Positions 1 through 8,476 are shown, counted from the stretch's first letter. The stretch: 64,000 nucleotides of DNA from Roseivirga sp. BDSF3-8 (GCF_041449215.1 NZ_JBGNFV010000001.1:5747169-5811168), one strand, 5' to 3'. Numbers and translations: made by a program. Notes: generated by a model from the letters alone, not told the origin.

Positions 1-498
1 CCTGCCACTGAACTCTTTAAACACATCTGTGACCCAAAGCATAATTTTCCAAAATCGGGTCACATACTCCTTCTGATACGAACGATATTCATTTATTTCA
101 GAAAAAGGCTTTTTAACAGGAAGGTCATATGGTCGGTCCTGAATAGTAGCTTTTATTCCTAGATTGTCAAGACTTCTGAAAAAGGCATGATAAAATTCGG
201 CCACACTTAATTCGACCTTTAAGGGAAACGCTTCACTACCGGCCCAACTCGTATTGATCCCCAACTGATGATCGATAACATTAAATATAACCTCGAAAGC
301 TTCCCCATTGTATGGAATAGTTCCGGTAGTGAAGCCCTTGGATGAAGCATAAAGTGTAATAAACCACCAATGATTTTTACGAGGCATCAATGCCATCCTT
401 ACTTTCCCTACAATTCGAAAATAAAGGTGTAAGGTCATCTTGCTCTCTTCCCACTCCCCTAAGGGTAGTTCTGGTAGAGCGTAGGCGGTCTTATTCAT
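1..498 (-). CDS. DUF5996 family protein (C-terminus cut by window edge)
   Basis: The reverse strand is open from an ATG at 498 to the left edge, so about 166 residues are visible and the stop lies outside. The N-terminal half has features I associate with DUF5996: a start of the type LPxLPxxEWEExKxTLHLYFRIVGKVRMAL, then a NHWW motif, a GFTTGTIPY motif and a hydrophilic FHxFF segment. The family has no established biochemical role that I know of. The start is 22 bases after the stop of the nitroreductase gene on the same strand, so the two are probably one transcription unit. Family assignment is from memory of the motif pattern; the reading frame itself is clear. Confidence 0.72.
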   Translation of the reverse strand, partial: MNKTAYALPELPLGEWEESKMTLHLYFRIVGKVRMALMPRKNHWWFITLYASSKGFTTGTIPYNGEAFEVIFNVIDHQLGINTSWAGSEAFPLKVELSVAEFYHAFFRSLDNLGIKATIQDRPYDLPVKKPFSEINEYRSYQKEYVTRFWKIMLWVTDVFKEFSGR

Positions 499-520
499 TT
501 GTTGTTTAGTGATGATTACA

Positions 521-1168
521 CTAAATAAAGTTTATGAAATCATTTTTGTCTTTTCTAACTTTAGTTTTTTTAGCATAAACATCATCTTCTGCACGATACC
601 CTATAGTTACCAATACCACCGGTAATTTGTCCTCATGTTCCGATAGTAACGGCCTGAGCTTCTCCTTGTTAAAACCTTCCATAGGACATGTATCAACTCT
701 GTGCATAGCCGCTGCATGAAGCATGAAGCCCATAGCAATATAGGCTTGTCGTGCGGCCCACCCTTGTTTTTCCATTGCACTAAGGGGTTCGAGGGTATTT
801 TTTATTGTTGTACTGAATGGCGCGAGTGATTCTAACCTCACCCCTCTCGTTTCAGCAATCCTTTGAATATAATCGTCAACCAGAGTGGCATCGATGTGCT
901 CATCCACACTAAATATCACCAACTCCGAAGCCTGTAAAATCTGAGGTTGGGGACAAGCTTCATTATAAATTCTCTGCCTTATTTCGTAATCCTTAACCAC
1001 TGTCAGGCTAAAAGGCTGCAGACCATAGCTGGTTGGTGCCATACGTGCAGCGTCCAGTAAGAGTTCCAGCGTTTCAGCTTCCAGCTTTTCTTCCGGGTCA
1101 AACTTCTTTGTGGCATATCTCCATTCCAGTGATTCCACCAGTGTCTGACTAAGGGTAATAGTCTTCAT
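521..1168 (-). CDS. NAD(P)H-dependent nitroreductase / oxidoreductase (NfsB-like)
   Basis: This 215-residue protein has the length and pattern of the FMN-dependent nitroreductase superfamily. The N-terminus has RYATKKFD, the substrate/FMN-binding start of NfsB-like enzymes, followed by AARMAPTSYGLQPF, and near the C-terminus a GYRAEDD segment after LPVVLVTIGY. Such enzymes are cytoplasmic homodimers that reduce nitro-compounds or quinones with NAD(P)H. The natural substrate cannot be told from sequence. The gene lies upstream of, and in line with, the DUF5996 gene. A perfect 12-bp palindrome sits 10 bases before the ATG and may be an operator for a redox- or drug-sensing repressor. No regulator gene is adjacent. 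Confidence 0.88.
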   Translation of the reverse strand: MKTITLSQTLVESLEWRYATKKFDPEEKLEAETLELLLDAARMAPTSYGLQPFSLTVVKDYEIRQRIYNEACPQPQILQASELVIFSVDEHIDATLVDDYIQRIAETRGVRLESLAPFSTTIKNTLEPLSAMEKQGWAARQAYIAMGFMLHAAAMHRVDTCPMEGFNKEKLRPLLSEHEDKLPVVLVTIGYRAEDDVYAKKTKVRKDKNDFINFI

Positions 1169-1178
1169 ATTAAATTAT

Positions 1179-1190
1179 ATGTACGTACAT
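1179..1190. promoter_or_regulatory. Palindrome ATGTACGTACAT, candidate operator
   Basis: A perfect 12-bp palindrome lies directly upstream of the nitroreductase start, next to an AT-rich TATAATTT stretch that could be the promoter -7 region on the minus strand. Position and symmetry fit a repressor site such as an HxlR or MarR dimer would use. The regulator is not identified. Confidence 0.4.
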
Positions 1191-1720
1191 TTTTACTTAT
1201 CAAACTGACTTTCCAGTACAAGGGTTACACTGGATTTGGTAATTAGCTGGCAAATACATTTTCAATTGCCATTTAGACACTAAATCATTTAAGAGTTTTC
1301 AAGATAACTACCTGATTGTTTGATCTTGAAGTAAAGAATTAAGCACTAAATCATTTTTTTACAATTTTTTTACTTTTTCAACACACTTTATACCTGCTTA
1401 AAAAGTAACCCATTACGGAAAGCATTTTTTTAATTATCCTTTAGACTCTGTTTGGAGTTCTCTCGCAATACCTTTGTAAAGTGCTGTGCTGTAGAATTTT
1501 AATTAACAAATAGATAATCAGATTAGACACCCTGCTTTTGAGACTGGTTTCCATGGTACAACACGCACTTTGAGTTAAAGAACGCTGATACCACTCTGGT
1601 ATAGTTCATTAACCTCCCCCCCACTTCGATGTAATTTGAGAAGGTATTTTTTGACTAATTCCTGGAAATAAATCACTCATATTTGCCTCACAACTATTCA
1701 AAAATACTAATAACTACGTT
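1191..1720. other. Intergenic region with nested direct and inverted repeats
   Basis: No coding potential is visible between the divergent nitroreductase and the 1721 gene. A 13-bp direct repeat, CACTAAATCATTT, occurs at 1278-1290 and 1344-1356, exactly 66 bp apart. Between the copies is an 8-bp inverted repeat TTCAAGAT / ATCTTGAA (1298-1305 and 1323-1330). A TACCTTTG match to the Bacteroidota -7 element lies at 1469-1476, but the nearest TTTG upstream (1451-1454) is only 14 bases away, so the promoter call is weak. Confidence 0.4.
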
Positions 1721-2737
1721 ATGCTTAAACGTTTACTCTTATTAGGTCTGGTTTTGCTGCCGTTGCTGTCGGTAGCCCAGAACATAGACCGGGAAAACTT
1801 CAGCGTGAAGTACCTGAGGCTTCCTAAGGCACCTTTACCTGAAAATGTAAAGACTTATAATAAGAAGATTTACATTCCCTCTTTATCCTCAGGCCAGGAC
1901 AGATCCAGCATTGAAAGCAGCGTGAAGAACGCCATGGAATTGCACGGCTACGAAGAAGTGGAAAGTGACGGTGATGTGAACATCTATGTTTCACTGGGAA
2001 CTTTTGGCTATCAGAACAGAAAGTTTAATAGCGAAAAGAAAGAAACTAAAAACAAGGAAGGCAAAGTGACCACCTACTACGAGTACTGGTATACATTTGA
2101 ATACAAGTATCCGGTACGTTTGGTCATAGAAGATAAAGCAAACGGCACTGAGCTGTACAATGGTTTTATCTCTAATAGCCAGGACTATTCGTCAGCTTCT
2201 ACAGACAGAGTAAGAAAGTCTGATCAACTGAGCAATGAGTGGAATAGCACAGTTAATAAAATGAGGTCGGACCTGCTCAGCAGGCACCTGGGCACTATCA
2301 GTGGCTATATTTCTGATGAATACGGATTTACTCCAAGCACCCAGTATGTACAGCTTCGTAAAATCAAGAAGTTCAAGAAATTTGATTACGAAGGATTAAA
2401 CAAGGCTTGCGAAGATACTGAAACAGCCCTGTCTAACATGGAGCCCACTATGGACTACCTGACGGATGACCTGAAAGCTACCCTGGAAGCTTCCCTGGCC
2501 GTATGGGAGAAAGAACTGAGCGAAGCCGACTATAGTGAAAAGAAAGCTCGCATAAATGAAAAAGTGGCAAGCGTTCTACTTAATAATATTGCCGTAGCTA
2601 ACTATTGGCTGGCTCGCTTTGATAAGGTGAGCGAGGTGATTGAAAAAGCGGATGGCCTTAAGAGTGATGGCTGGACAAACTCCATGAAAAGAGACATGGA
2701 AGACCTGATGGCCCGCCGTGAAGCAAACGGACTTTAA
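1721..2737 (+). CDS. Exported protein of unknown function
   Basis: This 338-residue protein begins with a clear Sec signal peptide (basic MLKR, leucine-rich core, probable cleavage after SVA at residue 19). The mature part has a region around residues 30-190 rich in beta-strand-like patterns (VNIYVSLGTFGYQ, YWYTFEYKYPVRLVIED) that resembles Bacteroidota proteins of the DUF4136 kind, where a small periplasmic or lipoprotein domain is followed by helical repeats. The C-terminal third is helical and charged and may hold degenerate TPR-like repeats. The gene is 37 bases upstream of a lipoprotein gene on the same strand, so they are probably co-transcribed. Function unknown. Confidence 0.75.
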   Translation: MLKRLLLLGLVLLPLLSVAQNIDRENFSVKYLRLPKAPLPENVKTYNKKIYIPSLSSGQDRSSIESSVKNAMELHGYEEVESDGDVNIYVSLGTFGYQNRKFNSEKKETKNKEGKVTTYYEYWYTFEYKYPVRLVIEDKANGTELYNGFISNSQDYSSASTDRVRKSDQLSNEWNSTVNKMRSDLLSRHLGTISGYISDEYGFTPSTQYVQLRKIKKFKKFDYEGLNKACEDTETALSNMEPTMDYLTDDLKATLEASLAVWEKELSEADYSEKKARINEKVASVLLNNIAVANYWLARFDKVSEVIEKADGLKSDGWTNSMKRDMEDLMARREANGL

Positions 2738-2774
2738 TTAAAATCTTATTTACTAATAATTCATTTCTATAGAC

Positions 2775-3242
2775 ATGAGGAAATTACTTACAATGATGTT
2801 GCTGCCAATGCTTGTTTTTGTGGCAGCTTGTGGAAGCAGTGAAGACGAGGAGCCACTACCTGCAAATGAGATCAGTGATACAGAAGGTGTAAGCATTGTT
2901 CTTGAGTGGAGTACCGGAGGAAGCAACACGCAGTCATTGGATGACGTGGATCTGGATATGGTGCTTATGAAAGGAACTACGGAAGTAGACGAATCTTCAA
3001 GAATATCATCATTTGAAGACGTTACCTTAGAGCCTATCTTCGCTGATGGCGAATACTCAGTAGATCTTGAGTATTACAGTGGATCTGTTAATGTATCCTT
3101 TACGGTATACGTTATCGGTATCAACTCAAGCAGAACGCTGGAATATACTGGAAGCTTCTCTGCTGACGAGGGAGGAAATGCTTCATGGCCTGGTTTCCTT
3201 ACCATTACAAAAACCGGAGACACCTACTCTGTACAGCGTTAA
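2775..3242 (+). CDS. Small lipoprotein of unknown function
   Basis: The 155-residue product has a lipoprotein signal peptide with lipobox FVAAC; Cys19 would be lipidated. Serine, glutamate and aspartate follow the cysteine (GSSEDEE), a pattern common for surface-exposed lipoproteins in Bacteroidota. The mature domain is rich in alternating hydrophobic residues and acidic loops, suggesting a small all-beta fold, with VSIVLEWSTGG and a C-terminal YTGSFSADEGG segment. I do not recognise the family. It follows the 1721 gene by 37 bases and ends just before a strong terminator, so these two genes look like a two-gene operon. Confidence 0.75.
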   Translation: MRKLLTMMLLPMLVFVAACGSSEDEEPLPANEISDTEGVSIVLEWSTGGSNTQSLDDVDLDMVLMKGTTEVDESSRISSFEDVTLEPIFADGEYSVDLEYYSGSVNVSFTVYVIGINSSRTLEYTGSFSADEGGNASWPGFLTITKTGDTYSVQR

Positions 3243-3265
3243 TTCGCAGTAACAGGAAATACATT

Positions 3266-3299
3266 AAGCCCTTTGCCCCTTCGGCAGAGGGCTTTTTTT
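3266..3299 (+). terminator. Rho-independent terminator
   Basis: A 12-bp stem AAGCCCTTTGCC / GGCAGAGGGCTT (with wobble/mismatch) closes a CCTTC loop and is followed by a run of seven T. It ends the two-gene operon 1721-3242. Confidence 0.85.
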
Positions 3300-3373
3300 G
3301 CTTAAAGCGACCCCCAAGTGAATAATCTTTACTTCATTTCCGTTAGCTAGAATAGGAAACTAAGAGGCCTGTT

Positions 3374-4459
3374 TTGAAAGAAAATCACTATGATATTCTC
3401 GGACTAACACCGAAAGCAAATGAGCACGCTATTAAAAAAGCATACCGTAGCCTTGCAAGAAAACACCACCCTGACGTAAATAGTGGATCTGAAGAGGCAG
3501 AGGAGCGGTTTAAAAAGATTACGGCAGCCTATTATGTCCTTTCTGACCCGGCTAAACGCCTGATATATGACCTGCAGTTACTTAACGAATTAGTGCAGAC
3601 AGACACTCCGCTCAGGAGGGAGAAGCAACGGCATCATACAAATTATCGCCGAAGACACCACTCATACCATAAGCCCAAGACTCCACATGGCACAACTCAA
3701 AGATATAATCACTTTGTGGTGTGGGCTATAGTATTAGGGGTCATGACTATTACGTTTCTCTTTGTACAGGCATTGTTAAGCTACCAGAATGAAATGGCCT
3801 ATAAGAAGGCTATAATAGAAAGGAAAAATGGAAAACCTGAACAGGCCCTTAGGACGCTTATCCAGATGGAAGAGAATAGTAGTGGGCTAAAAGCATCTCA
3901 ATACTTGCTGGCGGCACGTATAAGTTTATATGACCTGAATGACATACCGCTTGCCGGAAGCTTTGCAACCAAAGGGGTAGCCGCAGAACCTGACCAGAAA
4001 GAGAGGTCTGACCTCCTTTTTATAAGGGCTAAAAATGAAATGTTTGAGGGGCGGATTTCCGACTCTTACCAAACTTTTGAGTATGCTTATAATAAAGGGG
4101 GCGGGCCGGATAGCGCTCTATATGCGATGGCCGAAATCAAAACGCTTATTCAAAAAGATTACTTTACTGGATTGACTCTGGCTGACGAACTATTAAAAAA
4201 ATCGAGCGGCTTTCATCATGCTTTATTTCTGAAAGCGTACGGTTATTATAAGCTTAATGACCTCGATGAGGCCCATACCTTCATCAACCTTTTCCTGGAG
4301 AGAGTGCCTCGGTCAGGGATAGGATATTACCTCTCTGCCAGAATTATGTCTGCGCGAAGCGATGACACAGGTACAGTTTGTAATCTCCTGAAGAAAGCAG
4401 CAGAAAACGGCTATAAGGTAGTGGATTCAGACCTCAGCCTCAGCCATAATTGTCCATAA
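3374..4459 (+). CDS. Membrane-anchored DnaJ-domain protein with TPR-like repeats
   Basis: The 361-residue protein starts with a J domain (residues about 4-67) containing the invariant HPD loop (KHHPDVN), which stimulates the Hsp70 ATPase. A basic, His/Arg-rich linker (about 80-110) leads to one transmembrane helix (about 114-136, WAIVLGVMTITFLFVQALL). The C-terminal 220 residues are helical repeats of TPR type (for example QALRTLIQMEEN, ASQYLLAARISLYDLND, ADELLKK). The topology would put the J domain in the cytoplasm and the TPRs in the periplasm. The start is TTG: an in-frame stop at 3353-3355 excludes any upstream ATG and the J domain begins immediately after. Zinc-finger and C-terminal DnaJ domains are absent, so this is not the general chaperone DnaJ. 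Confidence 0.82.
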   Translation: MKENHYDILGLTPKANEHAIKKAYRSLARKHHPDVNSGSEEAEERFKKITAAYYVLSDPAKRLIYDLQLLNELVQTDTPLRREKQRHHTNYRRRHHSYHKPKTPHGTTQRYNHFVVWAIVLGVMTITFLFVQALLSYQNEMAYKKAIIERKNGKPEQALRTLIQMEENSSGLKASQYLLAARISLYDLNDIPLAGSFATKGVAAEPDQKERSDLLFIRAKNEMFEGRISDSYQTFEYAYNKGGGPDSALYAMAEIKTLIQKDYFTGLTLADELLKKSSGFHHALFLKAYGYYKLNDLDEAHTFINLFLERVPRSGIGYYLSARIMSARSDDTGTVCNLLKKAAENGYKVVDSDLSLSHNCP

Positions 4460-4462
4460 TAG

Positions 4463-4485
4463 AAAAAGCCTGCCATCCGGCAAGC
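4463..4485 (-). terminator. Terminator of the TPR gene (minus strand)
   Basis: Read on the minus strand, a 7-bp stem GCTTGCC / GGCAGGC with a GGAT loop is followed by five T. It lies between two convergent genes and serves mainly the minus-strand TPR gene. Confidence 0.7.
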
Positions 4486-4512
4486 CTTCAATATTGTCCG
4501 GATAAACAGTAC

Positions 4513-5154
4513 TTAGTTACCCGTAAAGCATTTCTGATTACAGCGTTCTTTAATTACCTCATATGCCTTAAGGTCTCCTAACTCTCCTGCTTTACTCAGA
4601 TCCAGGCACCCGGCCTCCAACTGGCCGTGCTCAATAAGAAGTAGCCCGCGCAGGTAAAATGCATCAACATTCTTAGGATTGATTTCGATAATCTTTGAGC
4701 AATCATTGATAGCATCAGAGTAAGCCTCCAACTGATGCTTTGCCTGCCCTCTTTTGTAGTATGCCTCTACATGATTTTCATTTAAATTAATCACTTCAGA
4801 ATAATCAGAGATTGCACCGTAGTAGTCTTGCAGGCTATATTTTAGATTTCCTCTTTCAAAATACCCCTCTGTAAAAGTAGGATTGAGCTCAAGGCTTTCA
4901 TTAAAATCCTTCATTGCTCCATGATTATCGCCAAAGTGGGCTTTGATTACTCCACGCAGGTAATATGCCTTAAAGTAAGACTTATCTAAGTCAATTGCTT
5001 TATTCAGATTGACTAAAGCTTCCATGTAATTTTTTTCTGCATAAAGCGTGATCCCTTTTTTAACCAACTCATCAGGAGTGGATTCGGCAAGGACCGTCAG
5101 GCTATAGCTCAGTTGAAAAAACACAGTCAGAAGTAACAAACGAGATACTTTCAT
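4513..5154 (-). CDS. Exported TPR repeat protein
   Basis: The product (213 residues from the ATG at 5154) has a signal peptide (KVSRLLLLTVFFQLSYSLTVLA) and then five consecutive tetratricopeptide repeats with the usual spacing of 34 residues, e.g. AYYLRGVIKAHFGDNHGAM, AYYKRGQAKHQLEAYSDAI, AFYLRGLLLIEHGQLEAG. TPRs mediate protein-protein contacts; no catalytic domain is present. The frame is open to an earlier ATG at 5223, but that start would put 23 polar residues before the signal peptide, so 5154 is preferred. The partner is unknown. Confidence 0.8.
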   Translation of the reverse strand: MKVSRLLLLTVFFQLSYSLTVLAESTPDELVKKGITLYAEKNYMEALVNLNKAIDLDKSYFKAYYLRGVIKAHFGDNHGAMKDFNESLELNPTFTEGYFERGNLKYSLQDYYGAISDYSEVINLNENHVEAYYKRGQAKHQLEAYSDAINDCSKIIEINPKNVDAFYLRGLLLIEHGQLEAGCLDLSKAGELGDLKAYEVIKERCNQKCFTGN

Positions 5155-5360
5155 ATACGACCACTTTTTTAATTCCATGATTTTCAGACACTTAACAAAA
5201 ACACTTATACTCACTATCCGCAAACCGAAGGAGTGTATGCCTTTATTATATGTTAAGAAAATAAAACCTTATTAAAGTTGGAATAGCACGATCGCCTGAT
5301 GTCCAGCAGCAATGCAATGAAACCTCACCCTTTTTAATGCTGTTTCAACATTATAATAAA

Positions 5361-6209
5361 TTACTGAAAAACTTTACCGGATGCCTGAATTGCCTTATTC
5401 ATCAATTCAGTATCAATAGATGCTGGTAATGCTTTCTGTGACTCAAGAAAACGAATGATCTTCTCAGTAGCCATATTGCCAGTGAGGTCATCCTTTGCCA
5501 TGGGGCAGCCGCCGTACCCCCGAATAGCGCCGTCAAACCGCCGGCACCCTGACTCATATGCTGCGCTAAGTTTATCCATGGCCGTTTCCGGAGTAGAGTG
5601 CAGGTGGGCGCCAAATTCCACATCCGGGTAGGCGTGAGTAAGGTTAGAAAACAAGAACTTAATCGTTTCAGGCTGTGAGCTACCTATAGTATCCGCAAGA
5701 GAGATTATCTTTATATCCATCTCCTTAAGCTTACTTACAAACTCCAGTACTACCTCCTTATCATAAGGATCACCATAAGGATTGCCAAACCCCATGCTGA
5801 TATAGGTAACAAGCACCTTATTATTTTGAATACAGATATCCTGGATTTCTTCAAGTTGCTCTAAAGCCTGGTTAATTGACTTATTAGTGTTTCGCTGCTG
5901 AAAAGTTTCCGAAATACTGAGAGGAAAGCCAAGGTAAAGGATTTCTGCAAAGCGAGCAGCATCCTGAGCCCCACGCACATTAGCTACAATGGCCAACAAC
6001 CTTGAAGTGGTATCACGAAGGTCAAGGTTTGAAAGGACTGCGGCCGTGTCACGCATTTGAGGAATAGCCTTAGGAGAAACAAAGCTACCGAAGTCAATGG
6101 TATCAAAGCCAACCTTAAGTAGGGTATTGATATACTCAGCTTTCACTTCGGTAGGAATAAATTCGCTTATTCCCTGCATAGCATCACGGGGGCACTCGAT
6201 TATTTTCAT
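5361..6209 (-). CDS. mvaB: Hydroxymethylglutaryl-CoA lyase
   Basis: The 282-residue protein fits the HMG-CoA lyase family of TIM-barrel enzymes, which split HMG-CoA to acetoacetate and acetyl-CoA in leucine catabolism and ketone metabolism. Visible signatures are ECPRDAMQG at the N-terminus (catalytic Arg and metal-binding Asp), DFGSFVSP, the metal-ligand motif GAHLHST, and the C-terminal GGCPMAKDDLTGN segment carrying the catalytic Cys region. Length is typical. The neighbours are unrelated. The start is the ATG at 6209, six codons before the first conserved motif. The symbol is given by family similarity. Confidence 0.88.
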   Translation of the reverse strand: MKIIECPRDAMQGISEFIPTEVKAEYINTLLKVGFDTIDFGSFVSPKAIPQMRDTAAVLSNLDLRDTTSRLLAIVANVRGAQDAARFAEILYLGFPLSISETFQQRNTNKSINQALEQLEEIQDICIQNNKVLVTYISMGFGNPYGDPYDKEVVLEFVSKLKEMDIKIISLADTIGSSQPETIKFLFSNLTHAYPDVEFGAHLHSTPETAMDKLSAAYESGCRRFDGAIRGYGGCPMAKDDLTGNMATEKIIRFLESQKALPASIDTELMNKAIQASGKVFQ

Positions 6210-6238
6210 ACCCTAATGTTAGTAAAATTACACCGCAC

Positions 6239-6264
6239 AAAAAAAGCCACCCGGAATGACGGGT
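6239..6264 (-). terminator. Terminator-like hairpin on the minus strand
   Basis: On the minus strand, ACCCG / CGGGT with a six-base loop is followed by GGC and seven T. It lies just upstream of the mvaB start and would end any transcript arriving from the 6.4-6.8 kb region. Confidence 0.6.
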
Positions 6265-6666
6265 CTCATGAATAAGTTTGGCCTGGGGAAGCCCTCACCC
6301 ATTTTTAGGAATCTAACAAAGTGGTTGACTAACAATTCAATAAGGCTTACTAAGGATTTTACCAGAGAAAAAAGTTCTTTACCTGTAACTCCTTCAGCTA
6401 AAACCTCTTTCTCTACATATTAATATAAAAAAAGCCTATCCGCAGGACAGGCTATAAGTCAAACAATCAACATCTTACATACAACAACGCAGGCCTTTAT
6501 CTAGGCCTCCCCCTGTAATTTACCACAAAAAATATAGCTGTGGCATTCCAAATCACCCTAAGAGGTAACATGGCAGAAAAGATAGCACGTGATATTTCTT
6601 ATCTTAGTTAAGCCTATAGGTGACTTACCTAAAATTGGAATTTGTTCGATGATTTTAGATGGAATG
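6265..6666. other. Intergenic region with a second minus-strand terminator
   Basis: No convincing open frame is seen. A strong minus-strand terminator lies at 6427-6452 (AGCCTGTCC / GGATAGGCT stem, TGC loop, seven T), about 215 bases after the stop of the precursor gene at 6667-6798. It probably marks the 3' end of that transcript. The 6456-6666 part is AT-rich with a short inverted pair AGGCCT / AGGCCT near 6492-6509. Confidence 0.5.
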
Positions 6667-6798
6667 TTATGGGTGAGAACACACCGTTGATCCACAAGGA
6701 TAGACCCCTGTAGGATCTTTTTTACCCCATAGGAAGGTGAATTCTGTCATAAAGCTCTCGACCTTTAACGCATCTAATGCTAATTTCTTGGGTTCCAT
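6667..6798 (-). CDS. Small RiPP-like precursor peptide (class I lanthipeptide-type leader)
   Basis: A 43-codon frame (ATG 6798, TAA 6667) encodes a peptide with a KKLALDALKVESFMT leader. This matches the K-L-x-L-x-x-L-K-V-x-S-F-x-T pattern I know from Bacteroidota class I lanthipeptide (pinensin-type) and related natural-product precursors. The tail, PTGVYPCGSTVCSHP, has two Cys with nearby Thr and Ser, the composition expected of a core peptide. There is no GG before the core, unlike the two precursors at 26.3 and 28.1 kb. No LanB, LanC, protease or exporter gene is in the window, so it is an orphan precursor here. It lies alone in a 0.9-kb intergenic region, with only AT-rich sequence upstream (6799-7053). 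A chance frame is possible but the leader match makes it unlikely. Confidence 0.72.
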   Translation of the reverse strand: MEPKKLALDALKVESFMTEFTFLWGKKDPTGVYPCGSTVCSHP

Positions 6799-7053
6799 AT
6801 CGATTAAAATTTACTCTTAATTTAATCATTTCAGGTTAAAAAGAATGACATAATTCATATAATTTTTAACTATATAAATAAATCAAAACATCCAAATACC
6901 TGTAAAGCAACCCAGTGGTTCAGCAAAAAACATTCAACAAACACAACTAACAGACACACAGACAAATAAGATATTTTAATAAGCGCCAAAATAGATAGCT
7001 GAAAAAAACATGCCAAGAGGTCTTTTTTCATCAACAAATTATGACTTAACACT

Positions 7054-7086
7054 AAAAAGCCGCCTGCCAATGGCAGACGACTTTTG
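7054..7086 (-). terminator. Terminator of the SPFH gene
   Basis: On the minus strand GTCGTCTGCC / GGCAGGCGGC closes an ATT loop and is followed by five T, eight bases after the stop codon region of the gene ending at 7095. Confidence 0.85.
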
Positions 7087-7094
7087 CTCGCCGA

Positions 7095-8441
7095 CTAATT
7101 TTTTCCTGGTGTTTTCATTTTTAAGTTCAGGTCCTGGGCCATATTGGCGGTAGCTATGTTTATAAAATCCAGCGAATTGGGGGTACCCTTACCACTTCCT
7201 CCGCTTCCGGATATGTAGGTAGCGGGCACCAGGCTGGTTCCTTTTATAGCCTCTGCATACGCCGCGTGAACCTTCTCGTAGGTCTTCAGCTTCAGTTCCA
7301 ATGCCCCATCAGCTTCCATCACCTTACGCTTCTGATATGCTTCGGCATCTGCCAGTACCTTTGTCTCCTGAGCCTTTAACCTTGCCGATTCAAGTTCCAG
7401 CTTACGCTTATCCACCGTGATTTGCTCACGCTTCATTTCAGTCTCGATGGTAATAAGCGTCATAATCTGTTCTTTCTCCATATCTACTTTAATCTTGGCC
7501 TTCTGGGCTTCTCCCTGAGCAATGATTCGCTGCTTCTCATACTCCGCCTGTTTGGCTTTTTCCTTCTCAATGCTTGCCTGGGCGGCAGCATCTCTCTGCT
7601 TCCCCAGCATTTCCTTAAAGCGGGTCTCCGGATTCACATCTTCTACAGTAGCCTGAGCTACTATGATATTATAATCCGACACAGGATGTTTTTTACGCAT
7701 GATCTTGCCGTCAGCAGAGCGTTTTTTACTTACTTCATACCTAACCATCGTACGATTTTCAATTGTGCGCATTTTATTTACTGCCGCAATGGTATCTGTA
7801 CCCGTTTCCTTCATTTCTCTGGCAACAAGTATGTACATGCCATTCTCCAGTTGATCCAGTACAGCAGACTCAAGCTCCCCTCCCCTACCGGCTATATATT
7901 CCTGGGCTGAAATAAGCCTGGCGGAGTTTTTAGCAACTTCCATACAGGCAGGGATAAGAGAACTGTTGACTAAATTATCCTGTGTTCTGAACTCACTGGC
8001 CATTTTTAGAAAAACAACCTCTGATTCAGGCATTCTAAACCTGGCCGAAAGACTTATATTTGCCTTTACCGCATCGTTAAATCGTACAGGGATAGCGTTA
8101 CGCATACCACTGTATACATTCTCATCCTGTGCCTGCTCTTCCGCTGAGCGAAATTTCACCGTCACAACTTTTTTAAATGGAACGGCCTGCCCCCAGAATT
8201 TGAAGTGTAAGCCCGGTTGAAGTTCAGCTATCTGAGTTCCCGTAGGGTACTGGACCAGGTAACTATATCCCGGCTCGGAGTAAAAGAGCAGGCCGTTTGC
8301 CGAGAAAAAGAAAACTCCGGCAAGAAAAAATACACCGGAAGTTTTCCATGGCAATTTGCGGGCTTGATTTCTACCAAGGATGAGTAACCCAATAGAAATG
8401 GCCAAAGCAATACAACCAAAAGTAATCATCCATGCATTCAT
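7095..8441 (-). CDS. SPFH/band-7 (prohibitin-like) membrane protein
   Basis: The 448-residue protein has two N-terminal hydrophobic segments (about residues 4-24 and 34-54), then a band-7-like domain (about 60-260: GYSYLVQYPTGTQIAELQPGLHFKFWG), and a long coiled coil of about 130 residues rich in Glu, Lys, Gln and Ala (EKEKAKQAEYEKQRIIAQGE type). The C-terminus is short and Gly/Ser-rich. Proteins of this architecture form oligomeric cages in membranes and support membrane-protein quality control or microdomains. The band-7 domain is divergent, with unusual insertions. It appears monocistronic with its own terminator. Confidence 0.78.
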   Translation of the reverse strand: MNAWMITFGCIALAISIGLLILGRNQARKLPWKTSGVFFLAGVFFFSANGLLFYSEPGYSYLVQYPTGTQIAELQPGLHFKFWGQAVPFKKVVTVKFRSAEEQAQDENVYSGMRNAIPVRFNDAVKANISLSARFRMPESEVVFLKMASEFRTQDNLVNSSLIPACMEVAKNSARLISAQEYIAGRGGELESAVLDQLENGMYILVAREMKETGTDTIAAVNKMRTIENRTMVRYEVSKKRSADGKIMRKKHPVSDYNIIVAQATVEDVNPETRFKEMLGKQRDAAAQASIEKEKAKQAEYEKQRIIAQGEAQKAKIKVDMEKEQIMTLITIETEMKREQITVDKRKLELESARLKAQETKVLADAEAYQKRKVMEADGALELKLKTYEKVHAAYAEAIKGTSLVPATYISGSGGSGKGTPNSLDFINIATANMAQDLNLKMKTPGKN

Positions 8442-8476
8442 ATTTATATAGGTTAAGGGTGTGTTTATTTAGGATT

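Noticed and set aside
6870..7070. 66-codon minus-strand frame with hydrophobic residues
   Set aside because: AT-rich intergenic sequence, no motif or homologue pattern; probably chance.
7422..7910. 162-codon plus-strand frame opposite the SPFH coiled coil
   Set aside because: Shadow caused by the biased codon pattern of the Glu/Lys-rich coiled coil.
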